Part shown: piece by piece, positions 17,441-26,192 of the stretch
How positions within the stretch are numbered: position 1 is the first letter of the stretch
How the letters are laid out: the number at the start of each line of letters is the position of its first letter
NCBI RefSeq assembly: GCF_001579805.1
Contig: NZ_CP014546.1
Location: forward strand, 6,510,001-6,574,000
DNA length: 64,000 nt
DNA from: Pseudomonas azotoformans
GTDB lineage: Bacteria > Pseudomonadota > Gammaproteobacteria > Pseudomonadales > Pseudomonadaceae
Reading direction: 5' to 3'
Notes under the pieces: generated by a model
What the model saw: the letters and a program-made list of their open reading frames with translations, nothing else
What the model was told of the DNA's origin: nothing
Database searches by the model: none
Made by a program: the position numbers and the translations under genes

Positions 17441-18784
17441 ATGTCGACCTGCTCTGTATACCCACTGCCTTACCAGGCCAACCCCGCTGCGTATTTTGCG
17501 GCGATCCGCCATGCGCCTGGCGCGGTGCTGCTGGACAGCGGACGACCGGCAGCCGAGCGCGGGCGTTATGACCTGTTAAGCGCCTGGCCACAAGCGACAT
17601 TGACGGTATCGCCCGACGAAAGCGGTGTTGATTTCCTGCAACGCTTGCGGGCAAATCTTACGCAGTTGGGCAAGGCGGATCTGCCTGCTGGCTATAAGCT
17701 GCCGTTTGCGGGTGGACTGATTGGTTACCTGAGCTATGACTTTGGTCGCCATCTTGAGCACATGCCGCACCTTGCCGCAGACGATTTGCACCTGCCAGAC
17801 GCGCGGTTCGGGTTATATGCCTGGGCATTGATCAGTGACCATCAGGCGCAGACCAGCCAACTTGTATTTCATCCGGCCCTGGCCGAGAGCGAACAGCGGC
17901 GCTTGATCACTCTGTTCGGCCAGCCAGTCGCCCACCACGCGGCGACCTTCAAGCTTGACGGCCCCATGGCTGCGGACCTCACCGCCGAGGCCTATCGCCA
18001 GGCCATCGTGCGCATCCAGGACTACATCCAGGCCGGCGACTGCTACCAGGTCAACTTTGCCCAGCGCTTCCGCGCGTCGTGTGCGGGCGATCCCTGGGTT
18101 GCCTACTGCGCCCTGCGCGAAGCCTGCCCGACGCCATTCTCCGGGTTCCAGAGCCTGCCGGACGACGGCGCGGTGCTGAGCCTGTCGCCCGAGCGCTTCG
18201 TGCATATCAGCGAGCGCCGCGTCGAAACCCGGCCGATCAAAGGCACCCGCCCCCGCGGCCTGACACCCGAAGAAGACGCCGCCAACGCCGCCGAACTGCT
18301 GGCCAGTCCCAAGGACCGCGCCGAGAACCTGATGATCGTCGACCTGCTGCGCAACGACCTTGGCCGCACTTGCCGCACCGGCTCGGTGAGCGTGCCGGAG
18401 CTGTTCAGCCTGGAAAGCTACCCCAACGTGCACCACCTGGTGAGCAGCGTCATCGGCGAACTGGCCGATGGCAAAGACGCCCTCGACCTGATCGCCGGCA
18501 GCTTCCCAGGTGGTTCCATCACTGGCGCACCGAAGATCCGCGCGATGCAGATCATCGACGAACTGGAGCCGACGCGACGCGGGTTGTACTGCGGGTCGCT
18601 GGTGTATTTGGACGTGCGGGGCGAGATGGACAGCTCCATCGCCATTCGCAGTTTGCTGGTCAAGGATGGGCAGGTGTGCTGCTGGGGCGGCGGCGGAATT
18701 GTGGCGGATTCGCAGTGGGAGGCGGAGTATCAGGAGTCGCTGACCAAGGTGCGGGTGTTGTTGGAGACACTCGAAGGACTGTAA
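17441..18784 (+). CDS. pabB: aminodeoxychorismate synthase component I (PabB)
   Basis: A 447-residue chorismate-utilising enzyme. The C-terminal half carries RPIKGTRPRG with the nucleophilic lysine, GSITGAPKIRAM and SSIAIRS, all typical of PabB. It aminates chorismate to 4-amino-4-deoxychorismate for folate. The glutaminase partner PabA is not in the window. Ribosome site AAGG precedes ATG 17441. A single-gene transcript bounded by palindromes on both sides. Confidence 0.93.
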   Translation: MSTCSVYPLPYQANPAAYFAAIRHAPGAVLLDSGRPAAERGRYDLLSAWPQATLTVSPDESGVDFLQRLRANLTQLGKADLPAGYKLPFAGGLIGYLSYDFGRHLEHMPHLAADDLHLPDARFGLYAWALISDHQAQTSQLVFHPALAESEQRRLITLFGQPVAHHAATFKLDGPMAADLTAEAYRQAIVRIQDYIQAGDCYQVNFAQRFRASCAGDPWVAYCALREACPTPFSGFQSLPDDGAVLSLSPERFVHISERRVETRPIKGTRPRGLTPEEDAANAAELLASPKDRAENLMIVDLLRNDLGRTCRTGSVSVPELFSLESYPNVHHLVSSVIGELADGKDALDLIAGSFPGGSITGAPKIRAMQIIDELEPTRRGLYCGSLVYLDVRGEMDSSIAIRSLLVKDGQVCCWGGGGIVADSQWEAEYQESLTKVRVLLETLEGL

Positions 18785-18796
18785 TTGAGAGATCTA

Positions 18797-18820
18797 CTGT
18801 GGCGAGCGGGCTCGCCACAG
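18797..18820. repeat. short palindrome of the GTGGCGAG type
   Basis: CTGTGGCGAG and CTCGCCACAG arms with a four-base centre, between the converging ends of pabB and thrH. The same element recurs at 45735 and a close variant at 32579. Confidence 0.8.
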
Positions 18821-18846
18821 AAGGCATGGCCCCACACCAGTGTAAT

Positions 18847-19464
18847 TTAGAGGCTCAACGCCCGATTCGACGCCTTGATGAACTCTTTCTTCAAGTCCTC
18901 AAAGGTATGCACCGCCGGGAACTGCGGGAACTCGCGGATCACGTTCTCCGGCGCATGGAACAGAATCCCACGGTCGGCTTCACCCAACATGGTGGTGTCG
19001 TTGTAGGAATCGCCGGCGGCGATCACCCGGTAGTAAAGGGTCTTGAAGGCCAATACCGACTGGCGCTTCGGGTCTTTCTGGCGCAGTTGGTAACTGACCA
19101 CGCGATCGGTTTCGTCGGTGATCAGGCGGTGGCACAGCAAGGTCGGGAAACCCAGTTGGCGCATCAGCGGCTGGGAGAATTCATAGAAGGTGTCGGACAG
19201 GATCATCACCTGGAAGCGCTCGCGCAGCCAGTTGACGAATTCGACGGCGCCGTCCAGCGGCTTGAGGGTCGCGATGACTGCCTGGATGTCAGCGAGCTTG
19301 AGCCCGTGTTCGTCGAGGATACGTAGGCGCTGCTTCATCAGCACGTCGTAGTCGGGAATGTCCCGGGTGGTGGCCCGCAGGGATTCAATACCGGTTTTTT
19401 CGGCGAAGGCGATCCAGATTTCCGGAACCAGCACCCCTTCCAGGTCGAGACAGGCAATTTCCAC
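18847..19464 (-). CDS. thrH: phosphoserine phosphatase / homoserine phosphotransferase ThrH
   Basis: A 205-residue HAD-superfamily protein, exactly the size of Pseudomonas ThrH. The HAD nucleophile motif is CLDLEGVLVPE and the fourth motif AAGDSYND is near the end. ThrH dephosphorylates phosphoserine and can pass the phosphate to homoserine. I chose the GTG start at 19464, which has GGGAG in front; longer frames to 19566 lack homology and a ribosome site. Confidence 0.92.
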   Translation of the reverse strand: MEIACLDLEGVLVPEIWIAFAEKTGIESLRATTRDIPDYDVLMKQRLRILDEHGLKLADIQAVIATLKPLDGAVEFVNWLRERFQVMILSDTFYEFSQPLMRQLGFPTLLCHRLITDETDRVVSYQLRQKDPKRQSVLAFKTLYYRVIAAGDSYNDTTMLGEADRGILFHAPENVIREFPQFPAVHTFEDLKKEFIKASNRALSL

Positions 19465-19615
19465 AAGACACTCCCATTTGATGTTGTTAGTTGAGCGAGC
19501 AAAAGGACTGCCGAACTCTAGCGATTCAAGCTCGCCGCCGCAACGCAGAGCGGATTTTGATACCATCGCTCCCCTATAGAGCGCTCAGCGCCACTGACCT
19601 GTAGGAACCGTCCTG

Positions 19616-20350
19616 ATGAACCAAGCCTTCGACGTCGCTGAACTCGCCGCGACTTACGCCAACAAATCTGCCCAGGATATTCTCAAACTGGCGTTCAGCC
19701 AGTTCGGTGATGACCTGTGGATTTCCTTCAGCGGCGCCGAGGACGTGGTGCTGGTGGACATGGCCTGGAAGCTGAACAAGAACGTCAAGGTGTTCAGCCT
19801 CGACACCGGCCGCCTGCACCCGGAGACCTACCGGTTCATCGAGCAGGTGCGCGAGTTCTACAAGATCGACATCGAGCTGATCTCGCCAGACCAGAGCAAG
19901 CTGGAACCCTTCGTCAAAGAAAAAGGCCTGTTCAGCTTCTACAAGGACGGCCATGGCGAATGCTGTGGTGTACGCAAGATCGAGCCGCTGCGCCGCAAGC
20001 TCTCCGGCGTCAGCGCCTGGGCCACCGGCCAGCGCCGTGACCAGAGCCCCGGCACCCGCAGCCAGGTGGCGGCGCTGGAAATCGACACAGCCTTTTCCAC
20101 CCCGGAACGCACCCTGTACAAGTTCAACCCGCTGGCGCAGATGACCAGTGAGGAAGTCTGGGGTTACATCCGTATGCTGGAGTTGCCGTACAACAGCCTG
20201 CATGAGCGCGGCTTTATCAGCATCGGCTGCGAGCCCTGCACCCGCCCGGTGCTGCCGAACCAGCACGAACGCGAAGGCCGCTGGTGGTGGGAAGAAGCCA
20301 CGCAGAAGGAATGCGGGCTGCATGCGGGGAATATCATCAGCAAGGCGTGA
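19616..20350 (+). CDS. cysH: adenylylsulfate (APS/PAPS) reductase CysH
   Basis: A 244-residue reductase of sulfate assimilation. It shows the PP-loop region SFSGAEDV, the [10 protein letters not shown] and GCEPCTRP cysteine pairs that bind a [4Fe-4S] cluster, and the C-terminal catalytic ECGLHAG. The four cluster cysteines mark it as the APS-using type found in Pseudomonas. It supplies sulfite and hence sulfide. It is transcribed away from thrH, with a separate promoter in the 151-base gap. Confidence 0.95.
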   Translation: MNQAFDVAELAATYANKSAQDILKLAFSQFGDDLWISFSGAEDVVLVDMAWKLNKNVKVFSLDTGRLHPETYRFIEQVREFYKIDIELISPDQSKLEPFVKEKGLFSFYKDGHGECCGVRKIEPLRRKLSGVSAWATGQRRDQSPGTRSQVAALEIDTAFSTPERTLYKFNPLAQMTSEEVWGYIRMLELPYNSLHERGFISIGCEPCTRPVLPNQHEREGRWWWEEATQKECGLHAGNIISKA

Positions 20351-20360
20351 CCCTCGACCT

Positions 20361-20399
20361 GTACACAAGAATGTCACCATTAGTGCCATTCTTGTGTGC
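20361..20399. promoter_or_regulatory. 13-base-arm inverted repeat after cysH
   Basis: Arms GTACACAAGAATG and CATTCTTGTGTGC (one G-T pair) around a 13-base loop. There is no T-run after it, so it is a weak terminator at best; it could instead be an operator for the downstream permease. Confidence 0.5.
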
Positions 20400-20617
20400 A
20401 CTTATAAAATTACGCACCGAAAAGTTACATTCTTCCCCGCCTCACTCCCCTCGTTGTTTTGCACACTCTTCACCCAACAAAATATATAGCTGTTCAAACG
20501 GTCAATTTATATCGCTTTGAATTCAGCCAGTTATTTCCTACACCTATAAAAACGGAATTACCTACAGCTTTCATAGATCAAAAACTGGCACGCAAGTGGC
20601 TTAAGGTGAAATGCGCT

Positions 20618-20627
20618 TTGTATACAA
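20618..20627. promoter_or_regulatory. palindrome TTGTATACAA upstream of the permease
   Basis: A perfect ten-base palindrome 68 bases before the permease start, followed by a near copy of one arm (AATACAA). Size and position suit a GntR- or LysR-type operator. Regulator unknown. Confidence 0.4.
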
Positions 20628-20694
20628 TAAATACAAAACCTACATACACTTTGCCATCTGCGGCTTGGCTGCCGATGCGCTGGAGCCTGCCGGA

Positions 20695-22221
20695 ATGCGT
20701 ACAAGCCTCTCGAATAACATCGCACTGGATCTGCCCTCCTCCCTGAAGCCCGAAGCCATCGAGCCCGGTCCGCTGGTGCTCAGCCCACGGCTGCACAACA
20801 AGGACCTGGCGCCCACCAAGGTCGAAGGCCGTCGCTGGGGGCGCTACAGCATCTTTGCGCTGTGGACCAATGACGTGCACAACATCGCCAACTACTCCTT
20901 CGCCATTGGCTTGTATGCCTTGGGCCTGGGCGGCTGGCAGATTCTGCTGTCCTTAGGGATTGGCGCGGCGCTGGTGTACTTCTTCATGAACCTGTCGGGC
21001 TACATGGGCCAGAAGACCGGTGTGCCTTTCCCGGTGATCAGCCGTATTAGCTTCGGCATTCATGGCGCGCAGATTCCGGCGCTGATCCGAGCGGTGATTG
21101 CGATTGCCTGGTTCGGTATCCAGACCTACCTGGCCTCGGTAGTTTTCCGCGTGCTTTTGACGGCCATTCATCCGGGGTTTGCCGACTACGACCACAACTC
21201 GATCCTCGGCCTGTCGTCGCTTGGCTGGGCCTGTTTTGTGGCGATCTGGCTAGTGCAATTGGTGATCCTGGCCTACGGCATGGAGATGGTGCGCCGCTAC
21301 GAGGGATTCGCCGGGCCGGTGATTCTGCTGACAGTGGCGTCGTTGGCCGGATGGATGTATTTCCAGACCGGCGGCAACATCGCCTGGTCGATCCGCGAGC
21401 CGCTCAGCGGCGGCGAGATGTGGCGCAATATCTTTGCCGGTGGCGCGCTGTGGCTGGCGATCTACGGCACGCTGATCCTCAACTTCTGCGACTTCGCCCG
21501 CTCCTCGCCGTGCCGCAAGACCATCCAGGTCGGCAACTTCTGGGGCTTGCCGGTGAATATCCTGGTGTTTGCCGCGATCACCGTGCTGCTGTGCGGCGGG
21601 CAATTCCAGCTCAATGGCCGGGTGATCGAAAGCCCCACTGAAATCATCGCGGCTATTCCGAATACCTTCTTCCTGGTGCTCGGTTGCCTGGCGTTCCTGA
21701 TCGTCACCGTGGCCGTGAACATCATGGCCAACTTCGTCGCACCGGCCTTTGTGCTGAGCAACCTGGCGCCCAAGTACCTGAACTTCCGTCGCGCCGGGTT
21801 GATCAGCGCCACCGTGGCGGTGTTGATCCTGCCGTGGAACCTCTACAACAGCCCGTTGGTGATCGTGTATTTCCTTTCCGGCCTGGGCGCCCTGCTGGGG
21901 CCGTTGTATGGCGTGATCATGGTCGATTATTGGCTGATCCGTAAAAGCCGGGTGGACGTGTTGCAGCTGTATAGCGAAGACCCGAATGGCGTTTATTACT
22001 ACAGCCGTGGGGTCAATTTACGCGCAGTGGCGGCGTTTATTCCCGCAGCGGTGATTGCCATTCTCTTGGCGCTGCTGCCCGGTTTCGCCAGCGTGTCACC
22101 GTTTTCCTGGATGTTTGGCGCCGGTATTGCAGGGGTGCTGTACCTGCTGATCGCCAAGCGCCAGCCGTTCTACGCCGATGTCAGCGGCGAAAGCATTGCA
22201 GTCGATAACGTCAGTCATTAA
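20695..22221 (+). CDS. NCS1-family nucleobase/hydantoin permease
   Basis: A 508-residue, twelve-helix transporter of the nucleobase:cation symporter-1 family. The N-terminal RYSIFALWTNDVHNIANY segment and GVPFPVISRISFGIHGAQIP are family hallmarks. Likely substrates are hydantoins, allantoin or a related cyclic ureide or base. ATG 20695 is preceded by GGAG; the frame continues upstream to 20611 but that part covers the control region. The racemase-like gene follows after 13 bases, so the two form an operon. Confidence 0.88.
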   Translation: MRTSLSNNIALDLPSSLKPEAIEPGPLVLSPRLHNKDLAPTKVEGRRWGRYSIFALWTNDVHNIANYSFAIGLYALGLGGWQILLSLGIGAALVYFFMNLSGYMGQKTGVPFPVISRISFGIHGAQIPALIRAVIAIAWFGIQTYLASVVFRVLLTAIHPGFADYDHNSILGLSSLGWACFVAIWLVQLVILAYGMEMVRRYEGFAGPVILLTVASLAGWMYFQTGGNIAWSIREPLSGGEMWRNIFAGGALWLAIYGTLILNFCDFARSSPCRKTIQVGNFWGLPVNILVFAAITVLLCGGQFQLNGRVIESPTEIIAAIPNTFFLVLGCLAFLIVTVAVNIMANFVAPAFVLSNLAPKYLNFRRAGLISATVAVLILPWNLYNSPLVIVYFLSGLGALLGPLYGVIMVDYWLIRKSRVDVLQLYSEDPNGVYYYSRGVNLRAVAAFIPAAVIAILLALLPGFASVSPFSWMFGAGIAGVLYLLIAKRQPFYADVSGESIAVDNVSH

Positions 22222-22234
22222 TCAAGGACTTTCC

Positions 22235-22951
22235 ATGCGTATCCTCGTGGTCAACGTCAACACTACCGAATCCATCACTGAAACCATCGCCCAGCAGGCA
22301 CGCGCCGTGGCTGCGCCCGGCACTGAGATTGTCGGGCTCACGCCCTACTTCGGCGCGGAGTCGGTGGAGGGCAACTTTGAAAGCTACCTGGCGGCCATCG
22401 CGGTGATGGACCGGGTGATGGCTTACGACCAGCCGTTCGACGCGGTGATCCAGGCCGGCTACGGCGAGCATGGCCGTGAAGGCTTGCAGGAATTGCTCAA
22501 CGTACCGGTGGTGGATATCACCGAAGCCGCCGCCAGCACCGCAATGTTCCTGGGCCACGCTTACTCGGTGGTGACCACCCTGGACCGCACCGTGCCGTTG
22601 ATCGAAGACCGCCTGAAACTGGCCGGCCTGTACCAGCGTTGCGCCTCGGTACGGGCCAGTGGCATGGCGGTGCTGGAGTTGGAAGAAAATCCGTTGGCGG
22701 CCATGGAAGCCATCGTGCGCCAGGCCGAACTGGCCATCAGCGAAGACAAGGCCGAGGTAATCTGCCTGGGCTGTGGTGGCATGGCGGGGCTGGATGAGCA
22801 GATTCGCCAGCGCACCGGTGTGCCGGTGGTGGACGGTGTGACCGCCGCCGTGACCATCGCCGAATCGCTGGTGCGGTTGGGGTTGTCGACGTCGAAGATC
22901 AGGACCTATGCGACGCCGAGGCCGAAAAAAGTCATCGGTTGGCCGCGCTGA
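22235..22951 (+). CDS. Asp/Glu/hydantoin racemase-family protein lacking the first catalytic cysteine
   Basis: A 238-residue member of the aspartate/glutamate/hydantoin racemase superfamily. The second catalytic cysteine, C180 in CLGCGGMAG, is present. The first site, normally ACFGDPG, reads AGYGEHG, so glycine (G75) replaces the cysteine. A two-base racemase should need both; arylmalonate decarboxylase has just this Gly/Cys pattern. The enzyme may therefore be a decarboxylase, lyase or isomerase. Start ATG 22235 follows AAGGA. It is co-transcribed with the NCS1 permease, and its 3' end overlaps the convergent LysR gene by 20 bases. Confidence 0.85.
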   Translation: MRILVVNVNTTESITETIAQQARAVAAPGTEIVGLTPYFGAESVEGNFESYLAAIAVMDRVMAYDQPFDAVIQAGYGEHGREGLQELLNVPVVDITEAAASTAMFLGHAYSVVTTLDRTVPLIEDRLKLAGLYQRCASVRASGMAVLELEENPLAAMEAIVRQAELAISEDKAEVICLGCGGMAGLDEQIRQRTGVPVVDGVTAAVTIAESLVRLGLSTSKIRTYATPRPKKVIGWPR

Positions 22952-23861
22952 AACGCTGGTTCAACTGCTGCTCGGCAAACTGCTCGATGATGAACTCCAC
23001 AAACGCACGGGTCTTGCCGGGCAACAGTTTGTGTTCGGCGTAGTAAATGGAGATGTTGCCGTCGTCGACGTACCAGTCGGGCAGCACCCGCACCACCGCG
23101 CCGCTGTCCAGGAACGGCACGGCCATGGGCATGCTTACCAACGCGATGCCCAGGCCCTGGGCGCTGGCGCAGCAGGCGGCTTCGGAGTCGCTCATGGTCA
23201 TGCCCGCCTTGAGCACCAATGGGCTATGTTCACGCTCGGTGCTGGTCAATTGCCAGGAGCGGACGCGGCCGGTTTGCGGTGAGCGGATAAGGATGCCCGT
23301 GCAGCGCGCCAGGTCCTCCGGGGTTGATACCGCTGCACGTTGTGCCAAGTAATCCGGCGAAGCCACCAGTACCCGATGCGCCGGTGCGAGCTTGCGCGCC
23401 ACGACCCCTTGGGGCAGCTCAAAACCACCGCCGATGGCGGCATCGAAACCTTGGCCGATCAGGTCCACCTGGCGGTTATCGAAATGCCAATCCGGGCTGA
23501 TGTCAGGAAAGCGCTGCATGAACGCCCCCAGCAGCGGCACCACATAGCGATTACCAAACACAGTGCCCATGCTGACCTTCAGCGTTCCTACCGGCCGCCC
23601 TTCGGCGCTGGCCAGGTTGGCCACCGCATTCTGGATGGTGGTGAGACTGCCGCTGACCTCTTCCAGAAACAGTTTTCCGGCTTCGGTCAGGGTGAGACGC
23701 CGAGTGCTACGCTGGAACAACCTGACCCCCAGGCGCGCCTCCAGCTTGGCGACACTTTTGCCGACGGCTGCCGGGGTCAGGCTCAGGTGCCGCGCAGCCT
23801 CCGCAAAGCTGCCACCTTCGGCGCTGCGTACAAAGCATTCGATACTGCCAAAGCTTTCCAT
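22932..23861 (-). CDS. LysR-family transcriptional regulator
   Basis: A 309-residue LysR protein. The N-terminal helix-turn-helix (residues 1-60) shows SFAEAARHLSLTPAAVGKSVAKLE; the rest is the substrate-binding domain. It is divergent from the SDR gene at 23988 with 126 bases between them, the classic layout for a LysR regulator and its target. The 20-base overlap with the racemase-like gene on the other strand is tail to tail. Confidence 0.92.
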   Translation of the reverse strand: MESFGSIECFVRSAEGGSFAEAARHLSLTPAAVGKSVAKLEARLGVRLFQRSTRRLTLTEAGKLFLEEVSGSLTTIQNAVANLASAEGRPVGTLKVSMGTVFGNRYVVPLLGAFMQRFPDISPDWHFDNRQVDLIGQGFDAAIGGGFELPQGVVARKLAPAHRVLVASPDYLAQRAAVSTPEDLARCTGILIRSPQTGRVRSWQLTSTEREHSPLVLKAGMTMSDSEAACCASAQGLGIALVSMPMAVPFLDSGAVVRVLPDWYVDDGNISIYYAEHKLLPGKTRAFVEFIIEQFAEQQLNQRFSAANR

Positions 23862-23987
23862 ATCGACCCATCCTAAACTTTTGGTTTACACAGACTATAG
23901 CAATCACGGTCTACCGGGAGGGGCTGGCGAGGTCGATACTCGGTTCCAACAACAAGGCATCCCGCCTTGAACAGCTAGGAGATCGAC

Positions 23988-24734
23988 ATGACCACACAGA
24001 ACCTCAGCGGCAAAGTCGCCTTGATTCAAGGCGGTTCTCGCGGCATCGGCGCCGCCATCGTCAAGCGCCTCGCGGCGCAGGGCGCAGCGGTTGCCTTCAC
24101 CTACGTCAGCTCGGCCGCCAAGGCTGAAGAATTGCAGAACAGCGTGATCAGCGAAGGCGGCAAAGCCCTGGCGATCCACGCAGACAGCGCCGATGCCGGT
24201 GCGATCCGCAACGCGGTCAACGCCACGGTCGAAGCCTTTGGCCGCCTGGACATCCTGGTGAACAACGCCGGGGTGCTGGCCATCGCGCCGCTGGAAGACT
24301 TCAAGCTGGAAGATTTTGACCAGACCCTGGCGATCAACGTACGCAGCGTGTTTATCGCCACCCAGGAAGCGGCCAAGCATATGGGTGAAGGGGGTCGGGT
24401 GATCAACATCGGCAGCACCAATGCCGAGCGCATGCCGTTTGGCGGTGGTGGCCCGTATGCCATGAGCAAGGCGGCGCTGGTGGGGCTGACCAAGGGCCTG
24501 GCGCGGGACCTGGGGCCTCGAGGTATTACGATCAACAACGTGCAGCCTGGGCCGGTGGATACCGACATGAACCCGGCGAACAGCGATTTCGCCGAGAGTT
24601 TGATTGGCTTGATGGCGGTGGGTCGGTATGGGCATGTCGAGGAAATTGCCAGTTTTGTGGCTTACCTCGCAGGGCCGGAAGCGGGCTACATCACCGGTGC
24701 AAGCTTGACCATTGATGGTGGCTTCAGCGCATAA
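23988..24734 (+). CDS. SDR-family oxidoreductase (FabG-like)
   Basis: A 248-residue classical short-chain dehydrogenase. Cofactor motif GGSRGIG at residues 11-17, NNAG motif, catalytic serine in NIGSTNAE and YAMSK with the catalytic Tyr and Lys. Substrate unknown. It is divergently placed from the LysR gene and is probably its target. A strong ribosome site (AGGAG) precedes the ATG. A long palindrome follows. Confidence 0.9.
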   Translation: MTTQNLSGKVALIQGGSRGIGAAIVKRLAAQGAAVAFTYVSSAAKAEELQNSVISEGGKALAIHADSADAGAIRNAVNATVEAFGRLDILVNNAGVLAIAPLEDFKLEDFDQTLAINVRSVFIATQEAAKHMGEGGRVINIGSTNAERMPFGGGGPYAMSKAALVGLTKGLARDLGPRGITINNVQPGPVDTDMNPANSDFAESLIGLMAVGRYGHVEEIASFVAYLAGPEAGYITGASLTIDGGFSA

Positions 24735-24737
24735 CGA

Positions 24738-24808
24738 ATGTGGGAGCTGACTTGCCTGCGATAGCGATCTTGAGATCACCATCGCAGGCAAGCCAGCTCC
24801 CACATTTT
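24738..24808. repeat. long inverted repeat with GTGGGAGCTG arms
   Basis: Left arm ATGTGGGAGCTGACTTGCCT, right arm AGGCAAGCCAGCTCCCACAT with one mismatch, about 28 bases apart, and the loop region also pairs (GCGAT / ATCGC). It ends in a T-run and probably terminates the SDR transcript as well as being a dispersed repeat. Confidence 0.85.
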
Positions 24809-24823
24809 TTTGACCGCGTTTGT

Positions 24824-25510
24824 TCAGCGCAGGGGCGGCAGGCCATAGGCCGCCAAATCGAAGTCCGCGAGCTTGCGGATGATCTGGTCGGCATGGTGGT
24901 ACTTGCTGTCGGCCATGGCTTCGTCCGGCACGGCGATGGCGGTCATGTGTGCAGCCTTGGCCGCGGTGACGCCAAACGGTGAGTCTTCGAACACCAGGCA
25001 ATCCTCGGGCGCAACGCCCAGGCGGCGGGCGGCGGTGAGGAAGATGTCCGGCGCGGGTTTGGCGGCGCCGACTTCCGGGTCGTCAGCGGTGACGATGGTG
25101 TCGAACAGGCCAAACCATTCGCGGTGCAAGGTGGTCTTGTGACCAAACGAATTGCGCGACGAACTGGTGCCCACGGCAATCGGGATGTTGTGCGCCTTCA
25201 AGTGCCGCACCAAGGCTTCAGCGCCGGGCATGCCCAGGGCCTTTGGGAAGCGCTCGCTCATCAGCGGCTCACGGATTGTCAGGAATTCGGCGGGCGTGAT
25301 CGGCAGGTCCAACGCCTTCACCACGTAGTCAGCCAGATCCTGGGCACCGCGCCCGATGATGTGCTGCTTGATACTCCAATCGTAGGTGCGGCCATAGCGT
25401 TCGGCGATGATCTGCGTGACTTCGGTGTAGATACCTTCAGTGTCCAGCAACAACCCGTCCATATCGAAAATCACAGCCTTGATCGGGACAGCAGTACGTG
25501 GTGCATTCAT
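24824..25510 (-). CDS. HAD-superfamily hydrolase (beta-phosphoglucomutase/GPP-like)
   Basis: A 228-residue haloacid-dehalogenase hydrolase of the small-molecule phosphatase subgroup. Nucleophile motif IFDMDGLLLDTE, motif II GTSSSR, and FEDSPFGVTAA near the end. Start ATG 25510 is preferred over the open frame to 25576. Specific substrate cannot be told. It stands alone between the SDR gene and the iron-regulated sigma factor, head to head with the latter. Confidence 0.9.
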   Translation of the reverse strand: MNAPRTAVPIKAVIFDMDGLLLDTEGIYTEVTQIIAERYGRTYDWSIKQHIIGRGAQDLADYVVKALDLPITPAEFLTIREPLMSERFPKALGMPGAEALVRHLKAHNIPIAVGTSSSRNSFGHKTTLHREWFGLFDTIVTADDPEVGAAKPAPDIFLTAARRLGVAPEDCLVFEDSPFGVTAAKAAHMTAIAVPDEAMADSKYHHADQIIRKLADFDLAAYGLPPLR

Positions 25511-25598
25511 CACAACATATCCTTGGGGGGAAGGACTAAAAGGATTCAGCACAATAGCGGTCCACCTTGCCTGCAAGCAACCGTCGCGACTCGCTATT

Positions 25599-25617
25599 GA
25601 TAATTACTCTCAATTAA
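25599..25617. promoter_or_regulatory. candidate Fur box upstream of the sigma factor
   Basis: GATAATTACTCTCAATTAA matches the 19-base Fur consensus at about 11 positions by eye and sits 48 bases before the sigma factor start. FecI-type sigma factor genes are typically Fur-repressed, so the site is plausible but imperfect. Confidence 0.5.
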
Positions 25618-25664
25618 ATTAACGTCGCGGCGCTCCAGGCTCTGATCTCTTTTCGAGTTTCGCT

Positions 25665-26192
25665 GTGACCGACAACGCCGCCAGGCTGCAACTCTACCTC
25701 GACCATCGCCCCGCCCTGATCAACTACGCCAAGGTTGTGGTGGGCGACCACGCACGCGCCGAAGACGTGGTGCAAGATGCATTCCTGCGCTTTTGCGGCA
25801 GCACGGATGACCCGGTCGAACAGCCGCTGGCCTACCTCTACCGGGTCGTGCGCAACCTGGCGCTGGACGCCGTACGCCGCCAGGCCACCGAGAAACGCCA
25901 GCAGAAAACGCCTGCACAATGGATGCGTCCTGGCCAGGAGTTGTCGCCGGAACAACGGGTGGTGCACAGTGACGATGCCAGCCGTATCGCCGCGACCCTG
26001 GCCAGCCTGCCGGAACAAATGCGCATCGCCGTAGAGATGCATCGCCTCGGCGGCTTCACGTTGCAGCAAACCGCCGATCATCTCAATATTTCGCTTTCCA
26101 CCGCCCATCGCCTGGTCAAGGACGCCATCGTTCACCTGGCTTCGAGCGTCGCCATCCAGGGCGCGCACAGTAAGGAACGCCCCTATGCATGA
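25665..26192 (+). CDS. ECF sigma factor, FecI type
   Basis: A 175-residue extracytoplasmic-function sigma factor starting at GTG. Region 2 has EDVVQDAFLRFC and region 4 has LQQTADHLNISLSTAHRLV. It is followed by an overlapping FecR gene and a TonB-dependent receptor, so it should switch on that receptor when the ligand is sensed outside the cell. The order resembles hasI-hasS-hasR. The control region upstream has a Fur-box-like sequence. Confidence 0.93.
   Translation: MTDNAARLQLYLDHRPALINYAKVVVGDHARAEDVVQDAFLRFCGSTDDPVEQPLAYLYRVVRNLALDAVRRQATEKRQQKTPAQWMRPGQELSPEQRVVHSDDASRIAATLASLPEQMRIAVEMHRLGGFTLQQTADHLNISLSTAHRLVKDAIVHLASSVAIQGAHSKERPYA

Larger units (their letters stand above)
20351..20694. 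other. 344-base AT-rich gap upstream of the NCS1 permease
   Basis: No gene. The DNA is clearly richer in A+T than its surroundings. It holds a long inverted repeat just after cysH (20361-20399) and the palindrome TTGTATACAA (20618-20627). The permease frame is open through its last part, but the start at 20695 is better. Probably a regulated promoter region. Confidence 0.7.
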
